Below, one piece after another: positions 31,070 through 39,576 of a stretch of 47,071 bases of DNA (its first letter is position 1; the number at the start of each line of letters is the position of its first letter). Made by a program: the position numbers and the translations under genes. This DNA comes from Actinomycetota bacterium (lineage in GTDB: Bacteria; Actinomycetota; Thermoleophilia; Solirubrobacterales; 70-9). The stretch is taken from the NCBI GenBank assembly GCA_018268415.1, contig JAFDWO010000147.1, positions 1-47,071 on the forward strand, in the 5' to 3' direction. The notes under the pieces were generated by a model, which was not told where the DNA came from, made no database searches, and worked only from the letters and a program-made list of their open reading frames with translations.

Positions 31070-32222
31070 CTTCCTGCGCGCCGAAGCGGGCGGCGGCCTG
31101 GCGCTGCTGCTCGGCAGCGGCCTGGCGCTGATCTGGGTGAACCTCATCGACGCGGAGGGTTATGCCTCCTTCTGGGCGACCCACGTCAACGTCGGGATCG
31201 GCGCCGCGTCGATCGACGAGAGCCTCGGCCACTGGGTCAACGACGGACTGATGACGCTCTTCTTCTTCCTGATCTCACTGGAGATCAAGCGCGAGCTGGT
31301 CACCGGGGAGCTCCGCCACCCGAAGCGCGCCGCGCTGCCGATCATCGCCGCGCTGGGCGGCGTCGTCACCCCGATCGCGATCTTCCTCGCCGTCAGCGGC
31401 GGGCAGCACGCGAGCGGTTGGGGCATCCCGATGGCGACCGACGCGGCGTTCGCGATCGGCGTCCTGGCACTGCTCGGCGACCGGGTCGGGGTCGGTGTGA
31501 AGCTCTTCCTGGTGACGATCGCGGTGGTCGACGACGTCGCCGCGATCCTCGTCATCGCGGTCGCCTACACCGACCACCTCAGCCTCGGCTGGCTGGCGGT
31601 GGCCGCGGCGGGGCTGGCCGGGACCGCCGCGATGCGCCTGTTCGGGGCGCACCGCATCCTCGTCTTCATCCCGATCGGCATCTTCGTCTGGGTGGCGACG
31701 CTGGAGTCGGGGGTCCACGCCACGCTCGCGGGCGTCGCGCTCGCGCTCATCACCCCGGCAACGCCCGTCGGCGGACGTGACGTGCTCGGCGAGATCGAAC
31801 ACCGCCTCCACCCCTGGGTCAACTACGCGATCCTGCCCCTCTTCGCGCTCGCCAACGCCGGGGTGAAGCTGGGCGGCGGCGAGCTCTCGGACGCCGACGG
31901 GCGGCGACTCGCCCTCGCGGTCGCGCTCGGCCTCGTCGTCGGCAAGTTCATCGGCATCGCGGGCGCGACCCTCGCCGCCCTCCGCCTCCGTCTCGGTGCG
32001 CTCCCCTCGGGAGTCGACGTCGGCGGCCTCCTCGGCGCCGCGGCCCTCGGCGGCATCGGCTTCACCGTCTCCCTCTTCATCACCCCGCTCGCCTACGACG
32101 ACCCTCTACTCATCGGCGCCGCCAAGCTCGGCATCCTCGGCGGCTCGATCGTCTCCGCCGTGATCGGGATCACGATCTTCGCCGCGACGGGCGTCCACCC
32201 CTCGCGGGAAGAGGGCGACTAG
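31047..32222 (+). CDS. nhaA: Na+/H+ antiporter NhaA
   Basis: 391 aa from ATG at 31047. Electrogenic sodium/proton exchange in the inner membrane. The ion-binding aspartate pair is seen in VVDDVAAI (D162, D163), and D132 in MATDAAFAIG matches the known third Asp. LEIKRELVTGEL (79-90) and GIGFTVSLFI near the end are NhaA signatures. About 12 hydrophobic segments. Starts inside the GNAT gene, so translation is coupled. Its TAG shares the palindromic CTAG with the stop of a possible minus-strand ORF. Confidence 0.96.
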   Translation: MRDLLRADFLRAEAGGGLALLLGSGLALIWVNLIDAEGYASFWATHVNVGIGAASIDESLGHWVNDGLMTLFFFLISLEIKRELVTGELRHPKRAALPIIAALGGVVTPIAIFLAVSGGQHASGWGIPMATDAAFAIGVLALLGDRVGVGVKLFLVTIAVVDDVAAILVIAVAYTDHLSLGWLAVAAAGLAGTAAMRLFGAHRILVFIPIGIFVWVATLESGVHATLAGVALALITPATPVGGRDVLGEIEHRLHPWVNYAILPLFALANAGVKLGGGELSDADGRRLALAVALGLVVGKFIGIAGATLAALRLRLGALPSGVDVGGLLGAAALGGIGFTVSLFITPLAYDDPLLIGAAKLGILGGSIVSAVIGITIFAATGVHPSREEGD

Positions 32223-32446
32223 ACGATCGACACGCGGACCCTTCGGCTGACGAACGGGTTCTCGGCGACCAGGCGATCGACCGGGACCGGGCGATCGCGA
32301 TCGGTCTCGACCACGCGCGCCGGCCGGCTGTCGAGACGAGAGGCGGCCGCCGGGTCGCGGCGACGGATTCGCTCGACGCCCTGGCGCAGCTCACCGATCG
32401 TCGGCACACCGAGGGAGATCAGCTCGGCCTCGATCGCGCAAACCAC
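32219..32446 (-). CDS. Possible small hypothetical protein
   Basis: 75 codons from a GTG at 32446, in the gap between nhaA and the cupin gene. Reads CAIEAELISLGVPTIGELRQ..., with high G/C third positions and an Arg-rich C-terminal half. No ribosome-binding site or family was recognised. The frame is open further upstream (about to the cupin start) without an ATG. If it is not real, the 296-nt gap holds nothing that I recognise. Confidence 0.3.
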   Translation of the reverse strand: MVCAIEAELISLGVPTIGELRQGVERIRRRDPAAASRLDSRPARVVETDRDRPVPVDRLVAENPFVSRRVRVSIV

Positions 32447-32518
32447 GCTCTGACCGCGGCGTCGGCCCGCTTTGTCACGAACCCGGATCTCAGAAACGGC
32501 CTTTAGGATCGCGCGCCC

Positions 32519-32881
32519 ATGTCGAGCGAGCCCCAGCCCAAGCGCGTCGAGAAGCCGTGGGGGTACGAGCTGTGGTGGGCGGAGACGCCGCACTACGCCG
32601 GGAAAATCCTCCACGTCGACGCCGGGCAGAGCCTCTCGCTCCAGCTGCACCGAGAGAAGGACGAGTCCTGCTATCTGTCCTCCGGGCGGCTGCGGCTGAC
32701 CCGTGGTCCGAGCGTCGACGAGCTGAGGACCGAGGAGATCGGCCCCGGCTTCACCTGGCGAGTCGAGCCGGGCACCGTCCACTCGATCGAGGCGCTCGAG
32801 GACGCCGACGTGATCGAGGTCTCGACCCCACAGCTCGACGACGTGGTGCGCCTGCGCGACCGCTACGGGCGCGAGGACTGA
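32519..32881 (+). CDS. Cupin protein, mannose-6-phosphate isomerase-like
   Basis: 120 aa, a single cupin barrel. The start KRVEKPWGYELWWAET is the type-II mannose-6-phosphate isomerase/cupin signature. Metal ligands likely in LQLHREKDESCYLSSG and PGTVHSIEAL. Similar to the C-terminal domain of GDP-mannose pyrophosphorylase fusions but stand-alone; it may act on a sugar phosphate. Convergent with proS. Confidence 0.9.
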   Translation: MSSEPQPKRVEKPWGYELWWAETPHYAGKILHVDAGQSLSLQLHREKDESCYLSSGRLRLTRGPSVDELRTEEIGPGFTWRVEPGTVHSIEALEDADVIEVSTPQLDDVVRLRDRYGRED

Positions 32882-32899
32882 TCCCCGCCGGGGTTCGCC

Positions 32900-34309
32900 C
32901 TAGTAGGCGCGGGCGACGATCGCCTGGAGGTCGGGCTCGTCCTCGGAGGCGGGGACGGTGCCGTCGGGGCGCTGGATGCAACGGACGCTGACGCCCTCGG
33001 CGAGGAGCTTGCGCTCGCCCTCGGGGCCGAGCTTCGCCCACGCGACCCTGCCGACGCCCTCGCGACCGGCCTCCAGCGCCTCCTCGACGGAGTCGACGTC
33101 GGCGGTCGCCGATTCGCGAAAGTCGGTCGCCTCGGCAAGCATCGCCGCCTGGATCTCGTCCAGTAGCGACTCGATCCGGCCCGGCAGGTCGCCGAGCGGA
33201 ATCGGGAGCTTCTCGCCGGTATCACGGCGGACGACGGTCGCCTGGCCCTCGGCGAGGTCGCGGGGGCCGAGGTCGATGCGCAGCGGCACGCCCTTCAGCT
33301 CCCAGTCGACGGCGCGACGGCCGAAGCCGGTATGGGTGTCGGTGTCCACCTCGACCCGAGCGCTGGTGGCGGCGATCGCCTCACCGAGCCCTTGGGCGGC
33401 GTCGACCGCACCGTCCTCGTCCCGGACCACGACGATCGCCACCTGGGTCGGCGCGATCCGCGGCGGCAGGCGCAGGCCGCGCTCGTCCCCGTGTCCCATG
33501 ATCAGCCCGCCGACCATTCGGGTCGAGGAGCCCCAGGAGGTGGTCCAGGCGGTCTGGACCTCGCCGCCCTCGTCGGTGTAGGTGATGTCGAAGGCGCGGG
33601 CGAAGTTCTGGCCGAGCTCGTGACTCGTCGCCAGCTGCAGCGCTTTGCGATCGCGGGTGACGCCCTCGCAGGTCAGGGTGTTGACGGCGCCGGCGAAGCG
33701 CTCCTCGGCGGTCTTGCGACCGAGCAGCACCGGCAGCGCCAACGTCTCGACGAGGAAGTCGCGGTAGACGTCGTGGTGGATCTGCGACGCGTAGGCGGCG
33801 GCGTCAGCGGCGCTCGCGTGGACGGTGTGACCCTCCTGCCAGAGGAACTCGCTGGTGCGCAGGAAGAGGCGCGGGCGCATCTCCCAGCGGACCACGTTCG
33901 CCCACTGGTTCAGCAGCAGCGGCAGATCGCGGTAGGAGTTGACCCATTTCGCCATCTGCTCGCCGAAGACGGTCTCCGAGGTCGGCCGCACGACCACGGG
34001 CTCGGTGAGCTCTTTGCCGCCCGCGATCGTCACCACCGCCAGCTCGGGGCTGAAGCCCTCGACGTGCTCGGCCTCGCGCTGCAGGTAGCTCTCGGGGATG
34101 AAGAGCGGGAAGTAGACGTTGTCGGCGCCGGCCGCCTTGATCCGGCGGTCGACGTCGGCCTGGATGCGCTCCCAGATCGCGTAGCCGTAGGGCCGGATCA
34201 CCATCGTCCCGCGCACCGGGCCGTTCTCGGCCAGGGCCGCTTTGGCGATCACGTCCTGGTACCAGCGGGGGTAGTCCTCGTTCGGGTCGGCGATCGGAGA
34301 TTTCGGCAT
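32900..34309 (-). CDS. proS: Prolyl-tRNA synthetase (archaeal/eukaryotic type)
   Basis: 469 aa from ATG at 34309. Short form lacking the bacterial editing insertion. Class-II motifs: TSETVFGEQMAKWV, RWEMRPRLFLRTSEFLWQEGHT (motif 2), GLIMGHGDERGLRLPP (motif 3), then the anticodon-binding domain (IAPTQVAIVVV) and a C-terminal zinc-domain-like end closing in Tyr (IVARAY), as is usual for this type. Its promoter overlaps that of the divergent hydroxylase. Confidence 0.96.
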   Translation of the reverse strand: MPKSPIADPNEDYPRWYQDVIAKAALAENGPVRGTMVIRPYGYAIWERIQADVDRRIKAAGADNVYFPLFIPESYLQREAEHVEGFSPELAVVTIAGGKELTEPVVVRPTSETVFGEQMAKWVNSYRDLPLLLNQWANVVRWEMRPRLFLRTSEFLWQEGHTVHASAADAAAYASQIHHDVYRDFLVETLALPVLLGRKTAEERFAGAVNTLTCEGVTRDRKALQLATSHELGQNFARAFDITYTDEGGEVQTAWTTSWGSSTRMVGGLIMGHGDERGLRLPPRIAPTQVAIVVVRDEDGAVDAAQGLGEAIAATSARVEVDTDTHTGFGRRAVDWELKGVPLRIDLGPRDLAEGQATVVRRDTGEKLPIPLGDLPGRIESLLDEIQAAMLAEATDFRESATADVDSVEEALEAGREGVGRVAWAKLGPEGERKLLAEGVSVRCIQRPDGTVPASEDEPDLQAIVARAY

Positions 34310-34375
34310 GGCGCGCATCCTAGATGACGCCGGCGAGCAAAGTCCGTCGCGACCCCTCCCCCTTGCCAGTACCAA

Positions 34376-34403
34376 TTTATACCACACACAGGGCTTGAAA
34401 CAA
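34376..34403 (-). promoter_or_regulatory. Promoter of proS
   Basis: Minus strand: TTGTTT (34403-34398), 16-nt spacer, TATAAA (34381-34376). It lies in an AT-richer stretch and overlaps the -35 region of the opposite promoter, so the two are probably mutually exclusive. Confidence 0.6.
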
Positions 34404-34424
34404 GGCCTTGTCATACCCCATACT
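34395..34424 (+). promoter_or_regulatory. Promoter and palindromic operator of the hydroxylase gene
   Basis: TTGAAA (34395-34400), 18-nt spacer, CATACT (34419-34424). The spacer begins with the palindrome ACAAGGCCTTGT (34400-34411), well placed for a repressor. The likely regulator is unknown; the ArsR-type gene at 36534-37127 is the nearest candidate. Confidence 0.55.
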
Positions 34425-34475
34425 CGCCCGCCGCAAAGGGTGTTGGTGTGTTTTTCCGAGGCAAGGAGTGTGTGT

Positions 34476-35954
34476 ATGGGTGAGACGACCGAGCACGCCG
34501 TGGTGATCGTCGGCGGCGGGCCGACGGGGATGATGCTGGGAGCGGAGCTGGCGTTGGCCGGGGTCGAGGCGTTGATCCTCGAGCGGCGGCCGGACCAGGA
34601 ACTGGACGGGTCACGGGCAGGCGGCCTGCACTCGCGAGCGATCGAGCTGCTCGACCAGCGGGGCGCCGCCGACCGGTTCCTGGCCCAGGGATACACCGCG
34701 CAGATCATCTCCTTCGGCGAGACGCGGCTCGACATCAGCGACTTCCCCACCCGTCACCCCTACGGGTTGGCGCTCTGGCAGAAGCACATCGAGCGGGTCA
34801 TGGTCGAGTGGATCTGGGACCTCGGCGTGGCGGTCCGCTACGGACAGGAGGTCGTCGGCTTCTCCCAGGACGACGGGGGCGTCGACGTGGAGCTTGCCGA
34901 CGGGCGCTCGCTGCGAACCCGGTACCTGGTCGGCTGTGATGGCGGGCGCAGCGGGGTCCGCAAGGGAGCGGGGATCGACTTCCCCGGCGCGGAGGCGACC
35001 AAGAGCACCCTGGTCGCCGAGGCCCGGATGGCCGGTGAGATCGAGGTCGGCCTCCATCGGGGTCCGCTCGGCATCGGCGGCATCGGCCCGATGGAGCCGG
35101 GCGGCGAGGCGCTCCGGATCGTCGTCCCCGAGGCGCGGCTCGAAAGCGGCGACGAGCCGTCGCTCGACGAACTCCGCGATGCCCTCTTCACCGTGTACGG
35201 GACCGACTTCAAGGTCCACAGCCCGACCTGGATCTCCCGCTTCACCGACGCGACGCGGCAGGCGTCCTCCTATCGCGAGGGTCGGGTATTGATCGCGGGC
35301 GACGCCGCGCACATCCACTCGCCGATGGGCGGCCAGGGCATCCCGAACGGCATGGAGGACGCGGTGAACCTCGGGTGGAAGCTTGGCCAGGTCATCAAGG
35401 GCGTCGCGCCGGAAAGCCTCCTTGACACCTACCAGGCGGAGCGCCACCCCGCCGCGGCGCGGTCGCTGGGGTACACGATGGCCCAGAACGCGCTCACGCG
35501 GGTCGACCCGCGCACCGAGGCGCTGCGCGACACGCTCGGCGAGGTGACGGTTTTGGACGAGCCGCGCAGGCATCTCGGTGCGCTGATCTCGGGGCTCGGG
35601 GTTCGCTATGACCTCGGCGACGGGCATCCGCTGCTCGGCCGCCGCATGCCCGACCTCGACCTCGTCACCGCCGATGGCCCTGCCACCGTCTACGCCCTGA
35701 TGCACCGGGCCCGGCCGCTGCTGCTGAACCTCGGTGGGGCCGGTGGGGCCGGGCCCACCGGGTGGGCCGATCGCGTGGAGCTCGTCGAGGCGACGTGCGA
35801 GGGACCTTGGGAGCTGCCGGCGATCGGCGAGGTCGATGCCCCCACCGCGGCCCTCGTCCGTCCCGACGGCCACGTCGCCTGGGTCGGCGAACAGGCTGAC
35901 GACACGGGCCTTGCCGACGCGCTCGCCACCTGGTTCGGCGCGCCTTCGACCTGA
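34476..35954 (+). CDS. FAD-dependent aromatic hydroxylase (PHBH/PgaE type)
   Basis: 492 aa from ATG at 34476 with AAGGAG upstream. NAD(P)H- and O2-dependent monooxygenase. FAD Rossmann GGGPTG (13-18), DG motif CDGGRSGVRK, and GDAAHIHSPMGGQGIPNGMEDAVNL (FAD second motif, about 282-306). A C-terminal thioredoxin-like domain (about 395-492), typical of polyketide and phenol hydroxylases. The substrate is probably an aromatic or polyketide compound. The SnoaL-like gene follows in the same direction. Confidence 0.94.
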   Translation: MGETTEHAVVIVGGGPTGMMLGAELALAGVEALILERRPDQELDGSRAGGLHSRAIELLDQRGAADRFLAQGYTAQIISFGETRLDISDFPTRHPYGLALWQKHIERVMVEWIWDLGVAVRYGQEVVGFSQDDGGVDVELADGRSLRTRYLVGCDGGRSGVRKGAGIDFPGAEATKSTLVAEARMAGEIEVGLHRGPLGIGGIGPMEPGGEALRIVVPEARLESGDEPSLDELRDALFTVYGTDFKVHSPTWISRFTDATRQASSYREGRVLIAGDAAHIHSPMGGQGIPNGMEDAVNLGWKLGQVIKGVAPESLLDTYQAERHPAAARSLGYTMAQNALTRVDPRTEALRDTLGEVTVLDEPRRHLGALISGLGVRYDLGDGHPLLGRRMPDLDLVTADGPATVYALMHRARPLLLNLGGAGGAGPTGWADRVELVEATCEGPWELPAIGEVDAPTAALVRPDGHVAWVGEQADDTGLADALATWFGAPST

Positions 35955-36049
35955 CGGCACCGGACCCCGGCTCGCCCCGGCCGGTCACATCGCCACGACA
36001 CGGACTGTCAGGCCTTACGAGGGACCAACGAACGAGAAAGGAATCCCCT

Positions 36050-36514
36050 ATGTCAGACAGCGCGACGTCGGCGCCCACGCTCGAGGAGCGCAACAAGGCA
36101 ACGGTGAGACGCCTCCAGGGCGCCCTCGCCGGTGGCGAGGAGAGCGTCGGCGCGGCGATCGACGAGCTCGTGTCGCCCGACGTCAAGATCCGCAGCCCGC
36201 TGCCGCTCGACTCCACCGGGGCAAGCGCCCTAAAGGAAGTCTTCGGACGCCTCCACGCGGCCTTCCCCGACCTCCACGTCGAGATCGAGGACCTGATCGC
36301 CGAGGGCGACAAGGTGGTCAGCCGCAACACCGTCACCGGGACCCACCGGGGCGCCTTCATGGGCCTTCCTCCCACCGGCAGGAGCGTCAGCTACAACGAG
36401 ATCTTCGTCGCCCGCTTCGCCGCCGGCCGCCTGGTCGAGACCTGGGGCGTCGTCGACATGGCCTCCCTGATGCGCCAGCTCGGTCTGCTGCCCGGCCCAC
36501 CGCCCGCGGGCTGA
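36050..36514 (+). CDS. SnoaL-like NTF2-fold protein
   Basis: 154 aa. NTF2/SnoaL fold (polyketide-cyclase family): helical start NKATVRRLQGALAGG, DELVSPDVKIRSPL, FPDLHVEIEDLIAEGDKVVSR and GLPPTGRSVSYNEIFVARF, then a C-terminal helix. Can be a cyclase, isomerase or binding protein. The GTHRG and LPPTGR patterns fit the ester-cyclase subgroup. GAAAGGA before the ATG; 95 nt after the hydroxylase, so probably one unit. Confidence 0.92.
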   Translation: MSDSATSAPTLEERNKATVRRLQGALAGGEESVGAAIDELVSPDVKIRSPLPLDSTGASALKEVFGRLHAAFPDLHVEIEDLIAEGDKVVSRNTVTGTHRGAFMGLPPTGRSVSYNEIFVARFAAGRLVETWGVVDMASLMRQLGLLPGPPPAG

Positions 36515-36533
36515 CCCGAAAGCCCGGCCGTCC

Positions 36534-37127
36534 TCAGGTTCGGACCGAGCCGCGCTCGGGCATCTCGAAGAAGGACAGGAAGGAGATCGTGGGGATGCCG
36601 GGCTCGCCCGGCGTCTTCCCGAGGCGCTCGGCGCTTTCGGCCTGAATCTCGTAGACGCGCTCGAAGAGCTCCCCGTAAGCCTCATGCAGATCCGACCAGC
36701 CCTGCTCGTCGACCCGCAGCGGAACCCGGGTGGCGTAGTGGTCGGTCCGCTCGACCAAGGTCCCCGCGGCCAGCGACGTGGCGGCATTGGCGCCGAACAC
36801 CGAGAAGATGACCTTTGCGAAGACGACGCGCTCGTCGTGCGTCATCCCAGCTTCCTCCTCCGGTGATATGTATGGCCTGACGGTCGCCCGATAAAAGCGC
36901 TCGATCGCGCCTCGCACGGGTCGCGATCCGACTTCCTCGATCAGCCCCTGCTCCTTGAGAGCACGCACGTGGTAGCTGACGTGGCTGAGATCCGCGGGCA
37001 ACTCCCGCGCAATTTCGACCGAGCTCGCGACCCGATCGGCCAGGATCGTCAGGGCCCGCGCCCTCAGCGGATGAGAGATCGCCGCGCCGAGCGCCGACTC
37101 CTTCTTCGTCTCGACGACGTCCTGCAT
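36534..37127 (-). CDS. ArsR-type winged-helix transcriptional regulator
   Basis: 197 aa. The N-terminal winged helix (about 12-75) reads SHPLRARALTILADR, then SVEIARELPADLSHVSYHVRALKEQGLIEEV, an ArsR-like HTH. The C-terminal 110 residues are helical with no metal-binding Cys motif and probably sense a ligand. RBS GGGGGAA before the ATG. TATAAA at about 37193-37198 on the minus strand and the imperfect inverted repeat attcccagcactggaat (37210-37226) are promoter/operator candidates. Convergent with the SnoaL gene; may control it and the hydroxylase. Confidence 0.9.
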   Translation of the reverse strand: MQDVVETKKESALGAAISHPLRARALTILADRVASSVEIARELPADLSHVSYHVRALKEQGLIEEVGSRPVRGAIERFYRATVRPYISPEEEAGMTHDERVVFAKVIFSVFGANAATSLAAGTLVERTDHYATRVPLRVDEQGWSDLHEAYGELFERVYEIQAESAERLGKTPGEPGIPTISFLSFFEMPERGSVRT

Positions 37128-37367
37128 TTTGCTTCCCCCTGTTCGACTGCTCTAGCAGCGTCGATCGTAGATGACTTTCTGATCGAACAAGCGGATTTAT
37201 ACGAAGCAAATTCCCAGCACTGGAATCTTCTCCACCGGCTGGCAGGGTCACGCCAACTCAACAGAACCAGCGAATTCACGTCAGCGGGAGGGGGTGAAGC
37301 GAATGCAGCTGTCTAGCCAGGGACCGGCCATGCCATCAGTCTCCACGTCGAAGTCATCGTGAAAGCT

Positions 37368-37405
37368 GGTCGATACCCCGACGCCTCGCCGTCGGGGTAT
37401 CGACC
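37368..37405. repeat. Perfect 16-bp hairpin in the gap before tRNA-Cys
   Basis: Arms GGTCGATACCCCGACG (37368-37383) and CGTCGGGGTATCGACC (37390-37405), loop CCTCGC. About 100 nt past the 3' end of tRNA-Cys on the minus strand, without a T-tract. It could be a terminator or a site. The rest of the 37128-37504 gap shows no gene; its left part is less GC-rich and holds the regulator's promoter. Confidence 0.85.
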
Positions 37406-37504
37406 TCCTACCTCTCAGCAAGCGTGCCCCCATGACCTTTCACCTCGTGGCCGGTTCGCCCCCCCGGTTCGCGAGCCGGCGACCACGATCCTGCCCGGCC
37501 TCGA

Positions 37505-37575
37505 AGGCGCCTACCGGAATCGAACCGGTGTAAACGGCTTTGCAGGCCGCTGCGTAGCCACTCCGCCAAGGCGCC
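37505..37575 (-). tRNA. tRNA-Cys (anticodon GCA)
   Basis: 71 nt on the minus strand. Acceptor GGCGCCT/AGGCGCC, anticodon loop CTGCAAA (GCA), T-loop region GGTTCGATTCC, and discriminator U73, the Cys identity base. CCA is not encoded. Confidence 0.95.
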
Positions 37576-37689
37576 GCGAACGGGACATTATGCCCGTGCG
37601 TGCGGAGAGCGGGTTTGCGGTGAGTTAGCGGCCGGCGATCGGGTGGGTCGGTCGTGGGGGCGGGCGCTATTTTGGGCGCAGGAGGACCT

Positions 37690-38484
37690 TTGCGCGTCCT
37701 TGTCCGGCATCACCGCTTTGACGTCGTGTCCGTGCTGATCTGTGCGGGGGTCGTGGTGGCGCTCATGTCGCCGTCTCCGGCGCGGGCCGGAGATGGCTGC
37801 GCTCTCGGGCGGGCGGCGCCGTTGACCGGGGCCGGGGATGCGCGGGTCGGCGGTCCCACCCCTGAGATCGCATGGCGCGCCGGGCTGTTCGGGCGCACCG
37901 CGCTCTACCGCGGGCTCCCCGGGGCGGGTGGGGTGCGGGTCGGCGGGGTGACGCCGCGGGACGCGCCCTGGCTGCTGGTGCTGCGCGCGGTCGAGGATCG
38001 CGGCGGGAGATGTTGGCTGAAGGTGCGCCTTCCCTCGCGGCCCAACCGCGCCGCCGCCTGGCTCAGCGCGCGACGGGTGGTCCTCCGCCCCAGCCCCTGG
38101 CGGCTCGCGGTCTCGCGCGCCCACCGCACGGTGACGGTGTACCGGGACGGCGCCGTCGTGAGACGCCTCGAAGCGGTGGTCGGTGCCGCCGCGACGCCGA
38201 CGCCCGGCGGCCTCTTCTCGATCGTCGGCGCCTGGCCCTCGCCGCCCGACGCCTTCGTCGGGTCCTGGGTCCTCGGCCTCACCGCCCACAGCGATGTCCT
38301 CCACCGGTTCGAAGGCGGTAGCGGCGAGGTCGGCATCCACGGCCGCGGCGGCGCCGGCCTGGTCGACCCGCTCGGCACCGCGGCCAGCCACGGCTGCATC
38401 CGCCTCGCCAACCGCGCGATCGACTGGCTGGTTCAGACGGTCGGCCGCGAAGGGCTCCCGGGCATCCCCGTGCGCGTCCGCTGA
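37690..38484 (+). CDS. L,D-transpeptidase (YkuD family), secreted
   Basis: 264 aa from a TTG at 37690, chosen because AGGAGG lies 5 nt upstream and the signal peptide (VSVLICAGVVVALMSPSPARA) then has normal length; a GTG at 37654 would extend it by 12. SH3-like middle, then the YkuD domain (about 138-264) with GIHGRGG and ASHGCIRL, catalytic Cys at 236. Makes 3-3 peptidoglycan cross-links or attaches proteins, in the periplasm-like space. Stands between tRNA-Cys and the ArsR pair. Confidence 0.93.
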   Translation: MRVLVRHHRFDVVSVLICAGVVVALMSPSPARAGDGCALGRAAPLTGAGDARVGGPTPEIAWRAGLFGRTALYRGLPGAGGVRVGGVTPRDAPWLLVLRAVEDRGGRCWLKVRLPSRPNRAAAWLSARRVVLRPSPWRLAVSRAHRTVTVYRDGAVVRRLEAVVGAAATPTPGGLFSIVGAWPSPPDAFVGSWVLGLTAHSDVLHRFEGGSGEVGIHGRGGAGLVDPLGTAASHGCIRLANRAIDWLVQTVGREGLPGIPVRVR

Positions 38485-38563
38485 GGCATCGCCGCACCCG
38501 AGCGACCCGTCCGCCCCGCCCCTCGCGGTCGGACCGGCGATCGCGGATCGTCGGGCGGGCGAC

Positions 38564-38610
38564 TTGACACTCTCGACGTGCTGCCTATACTGAACCAGAT
38601 GGTTCAGTAT
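38564..38610 (+). promoter_or_regulatory. Promoter and operator of the ArsR-SRPBCC pair
   Basis: TTGACA (38564-38569), 16-nt spacer, TATACT (38586-38591). The perfect inverted repeat ATACTGAACC / GGTTCAGTAT (38587-38596, 38601-38610) overlaps the -10 box and the ATG. The predicted start of transcription falls at or just before the ATG at 38599, so the mRNA is leaderless. Strong case for autorepression. Confidence 0.85.
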
Positions 38611-38940
38611 CAAGACCGACTCGACCGGGCCCTGGCCGCGATCTCCGACCCGACTCGGAGAAGCGTCCTCGAGCGGCTCGCCGGTGGCCCCGCGTCGATC
38701 TCGGAGCTGGCCGACCCCTTCGACATCTCGTTGACCGGGATGAAGAAGCACGTCGCCGTCCTCGAGGAGGCGGAGCTGGTGAGCACCGAGAAGGTCGGGC
38801 GGGTGCGCATGTGCCGGCTCGGCCCCCGCGGCCTCGACGAGGCCCAGGAGTGGATCGAGGCCCACGGCCGCGCGATGGCCGCCCGCCTCGACCGCCTCGG
38901 AACCCTGTTGGAAAACGACGATCAAGGAGAGCAGCGATGA
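38599..38940 (+). CDS. ArsR-family repressor
   Basis: 113 aa from the ATG at 38599. Winged helix: LDRALAAISDPTRRSVLERLAGG, SISELADPFDISLTGMKKHVAVLEEAELV. Lacks metal-binding Cys motifs, as is usual for the SRPBCC-linked subgroup. The ATG was chosen over an upstream ATG at 38578 because the -10 box lies only 8 nt before it. ATGA overlap with the next gene. Confidence 0.94.
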   Translation: MVQYQDRLDRALAAISDPTRRSVLERLAGGPASISELADPFDISLTGMKKHVAVLEEAELVSTEKVGRVRMCRLGPRGLDEAQEWIEAHGRAMAARLDRLGTLLENDDQGEQR

Positions 38941-39431
38941 GCAACGGAACCACCGAGAGAAAGGCGATCGTGACGACGCCGACCGAGCGCACGATCGTGG
39001 TCGAACGCGAGTTCGATGCCCCCCGCGAGCGGGTCTTCGCGGCGATGACCGACCCGGACCTGATCCCCAGGTGGTGGGGCCTGGACGAGACCGAGACGAT
39101 CGTGATGGAGCTGGACGTCAGGCCCGGCGGCCGCTGGCGCTTCGTCGAGCGCGATCCCGACGGCAGCGAGCGCGCCGCCTTCCGCGGTGTCTTCCGCGAG
39201 GTCGTCCCGCCCGAGCGCGTGGTGCAGACCTTCGAATACGAGGGGCTGCCCGGCCACGTCTCGGTCGAGGAGATGACCCTCGAGGAGGTCGGTGAGGGCC
39301 GGACGAAGGTGATCGGCGTCTCGACCTTCCACGAGGGCGCCGAACGCGACGGCATGATCGCGGCCGGGATGGAAAAGGGTATGAATGAGTCCTACGCCAA
39401 GCTCGATCGCCTGCTGGCGGAGCTCGCCTGA
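38937..39431 (+). CDS. SRPBCC / AHSA1-like protein
   Basis: 164 aa. START-like hydrophobic-cavity fold of the AHSA1 family: VEREFDAPRERVFAAMTDPDLIPRWWG at the start, MELDVRPGGRWRFVERDPDG, GVFREVVPPERVVQTFEYEG, and a long C-terminal helix GMEKGMNESYAKLDRLLAEL. Probably binds the small ligand sensed by the pair. Overlaps the ArsR stop (ATGA), a very common arrangement. Confidence 0.94.
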   Translation: MSNGTTERKAIVTTPTERTIVVEREFDAPRERVFAAMTDPDLIPRWWGLDETETIVMELDVRPGGRWRFVERDPDGSERAAFRGVFREVVPPERVVQTFEYEGLPGHVSVEEMTLEEVGEGRTKVIGVSTFHEGAERDGMIAAGMEKGMNESYAKLDRLLAELA

Positions 39432-39576
39432 GCGGCCACCGGGGGAGCGGCGCGCCGCCGCGGCGAGGCAGGCGTTGCGCGCCCCCTCTCCCCCCTCTTG
39501 CGCCGCTCGTCCCTGACATCCGCCGCCCGAGGGCGTTGACTTAAGGCAGGCACCCAACGGAGGAGGGAAGCTCTCG

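Noticed and set aside
37368..37405. Hairpin as a mobile palindrome copy
   Set aside because: It does not share sequence with the GCTGTTCCTT family or with P1-P5, so it is kept as a single local hairpin.
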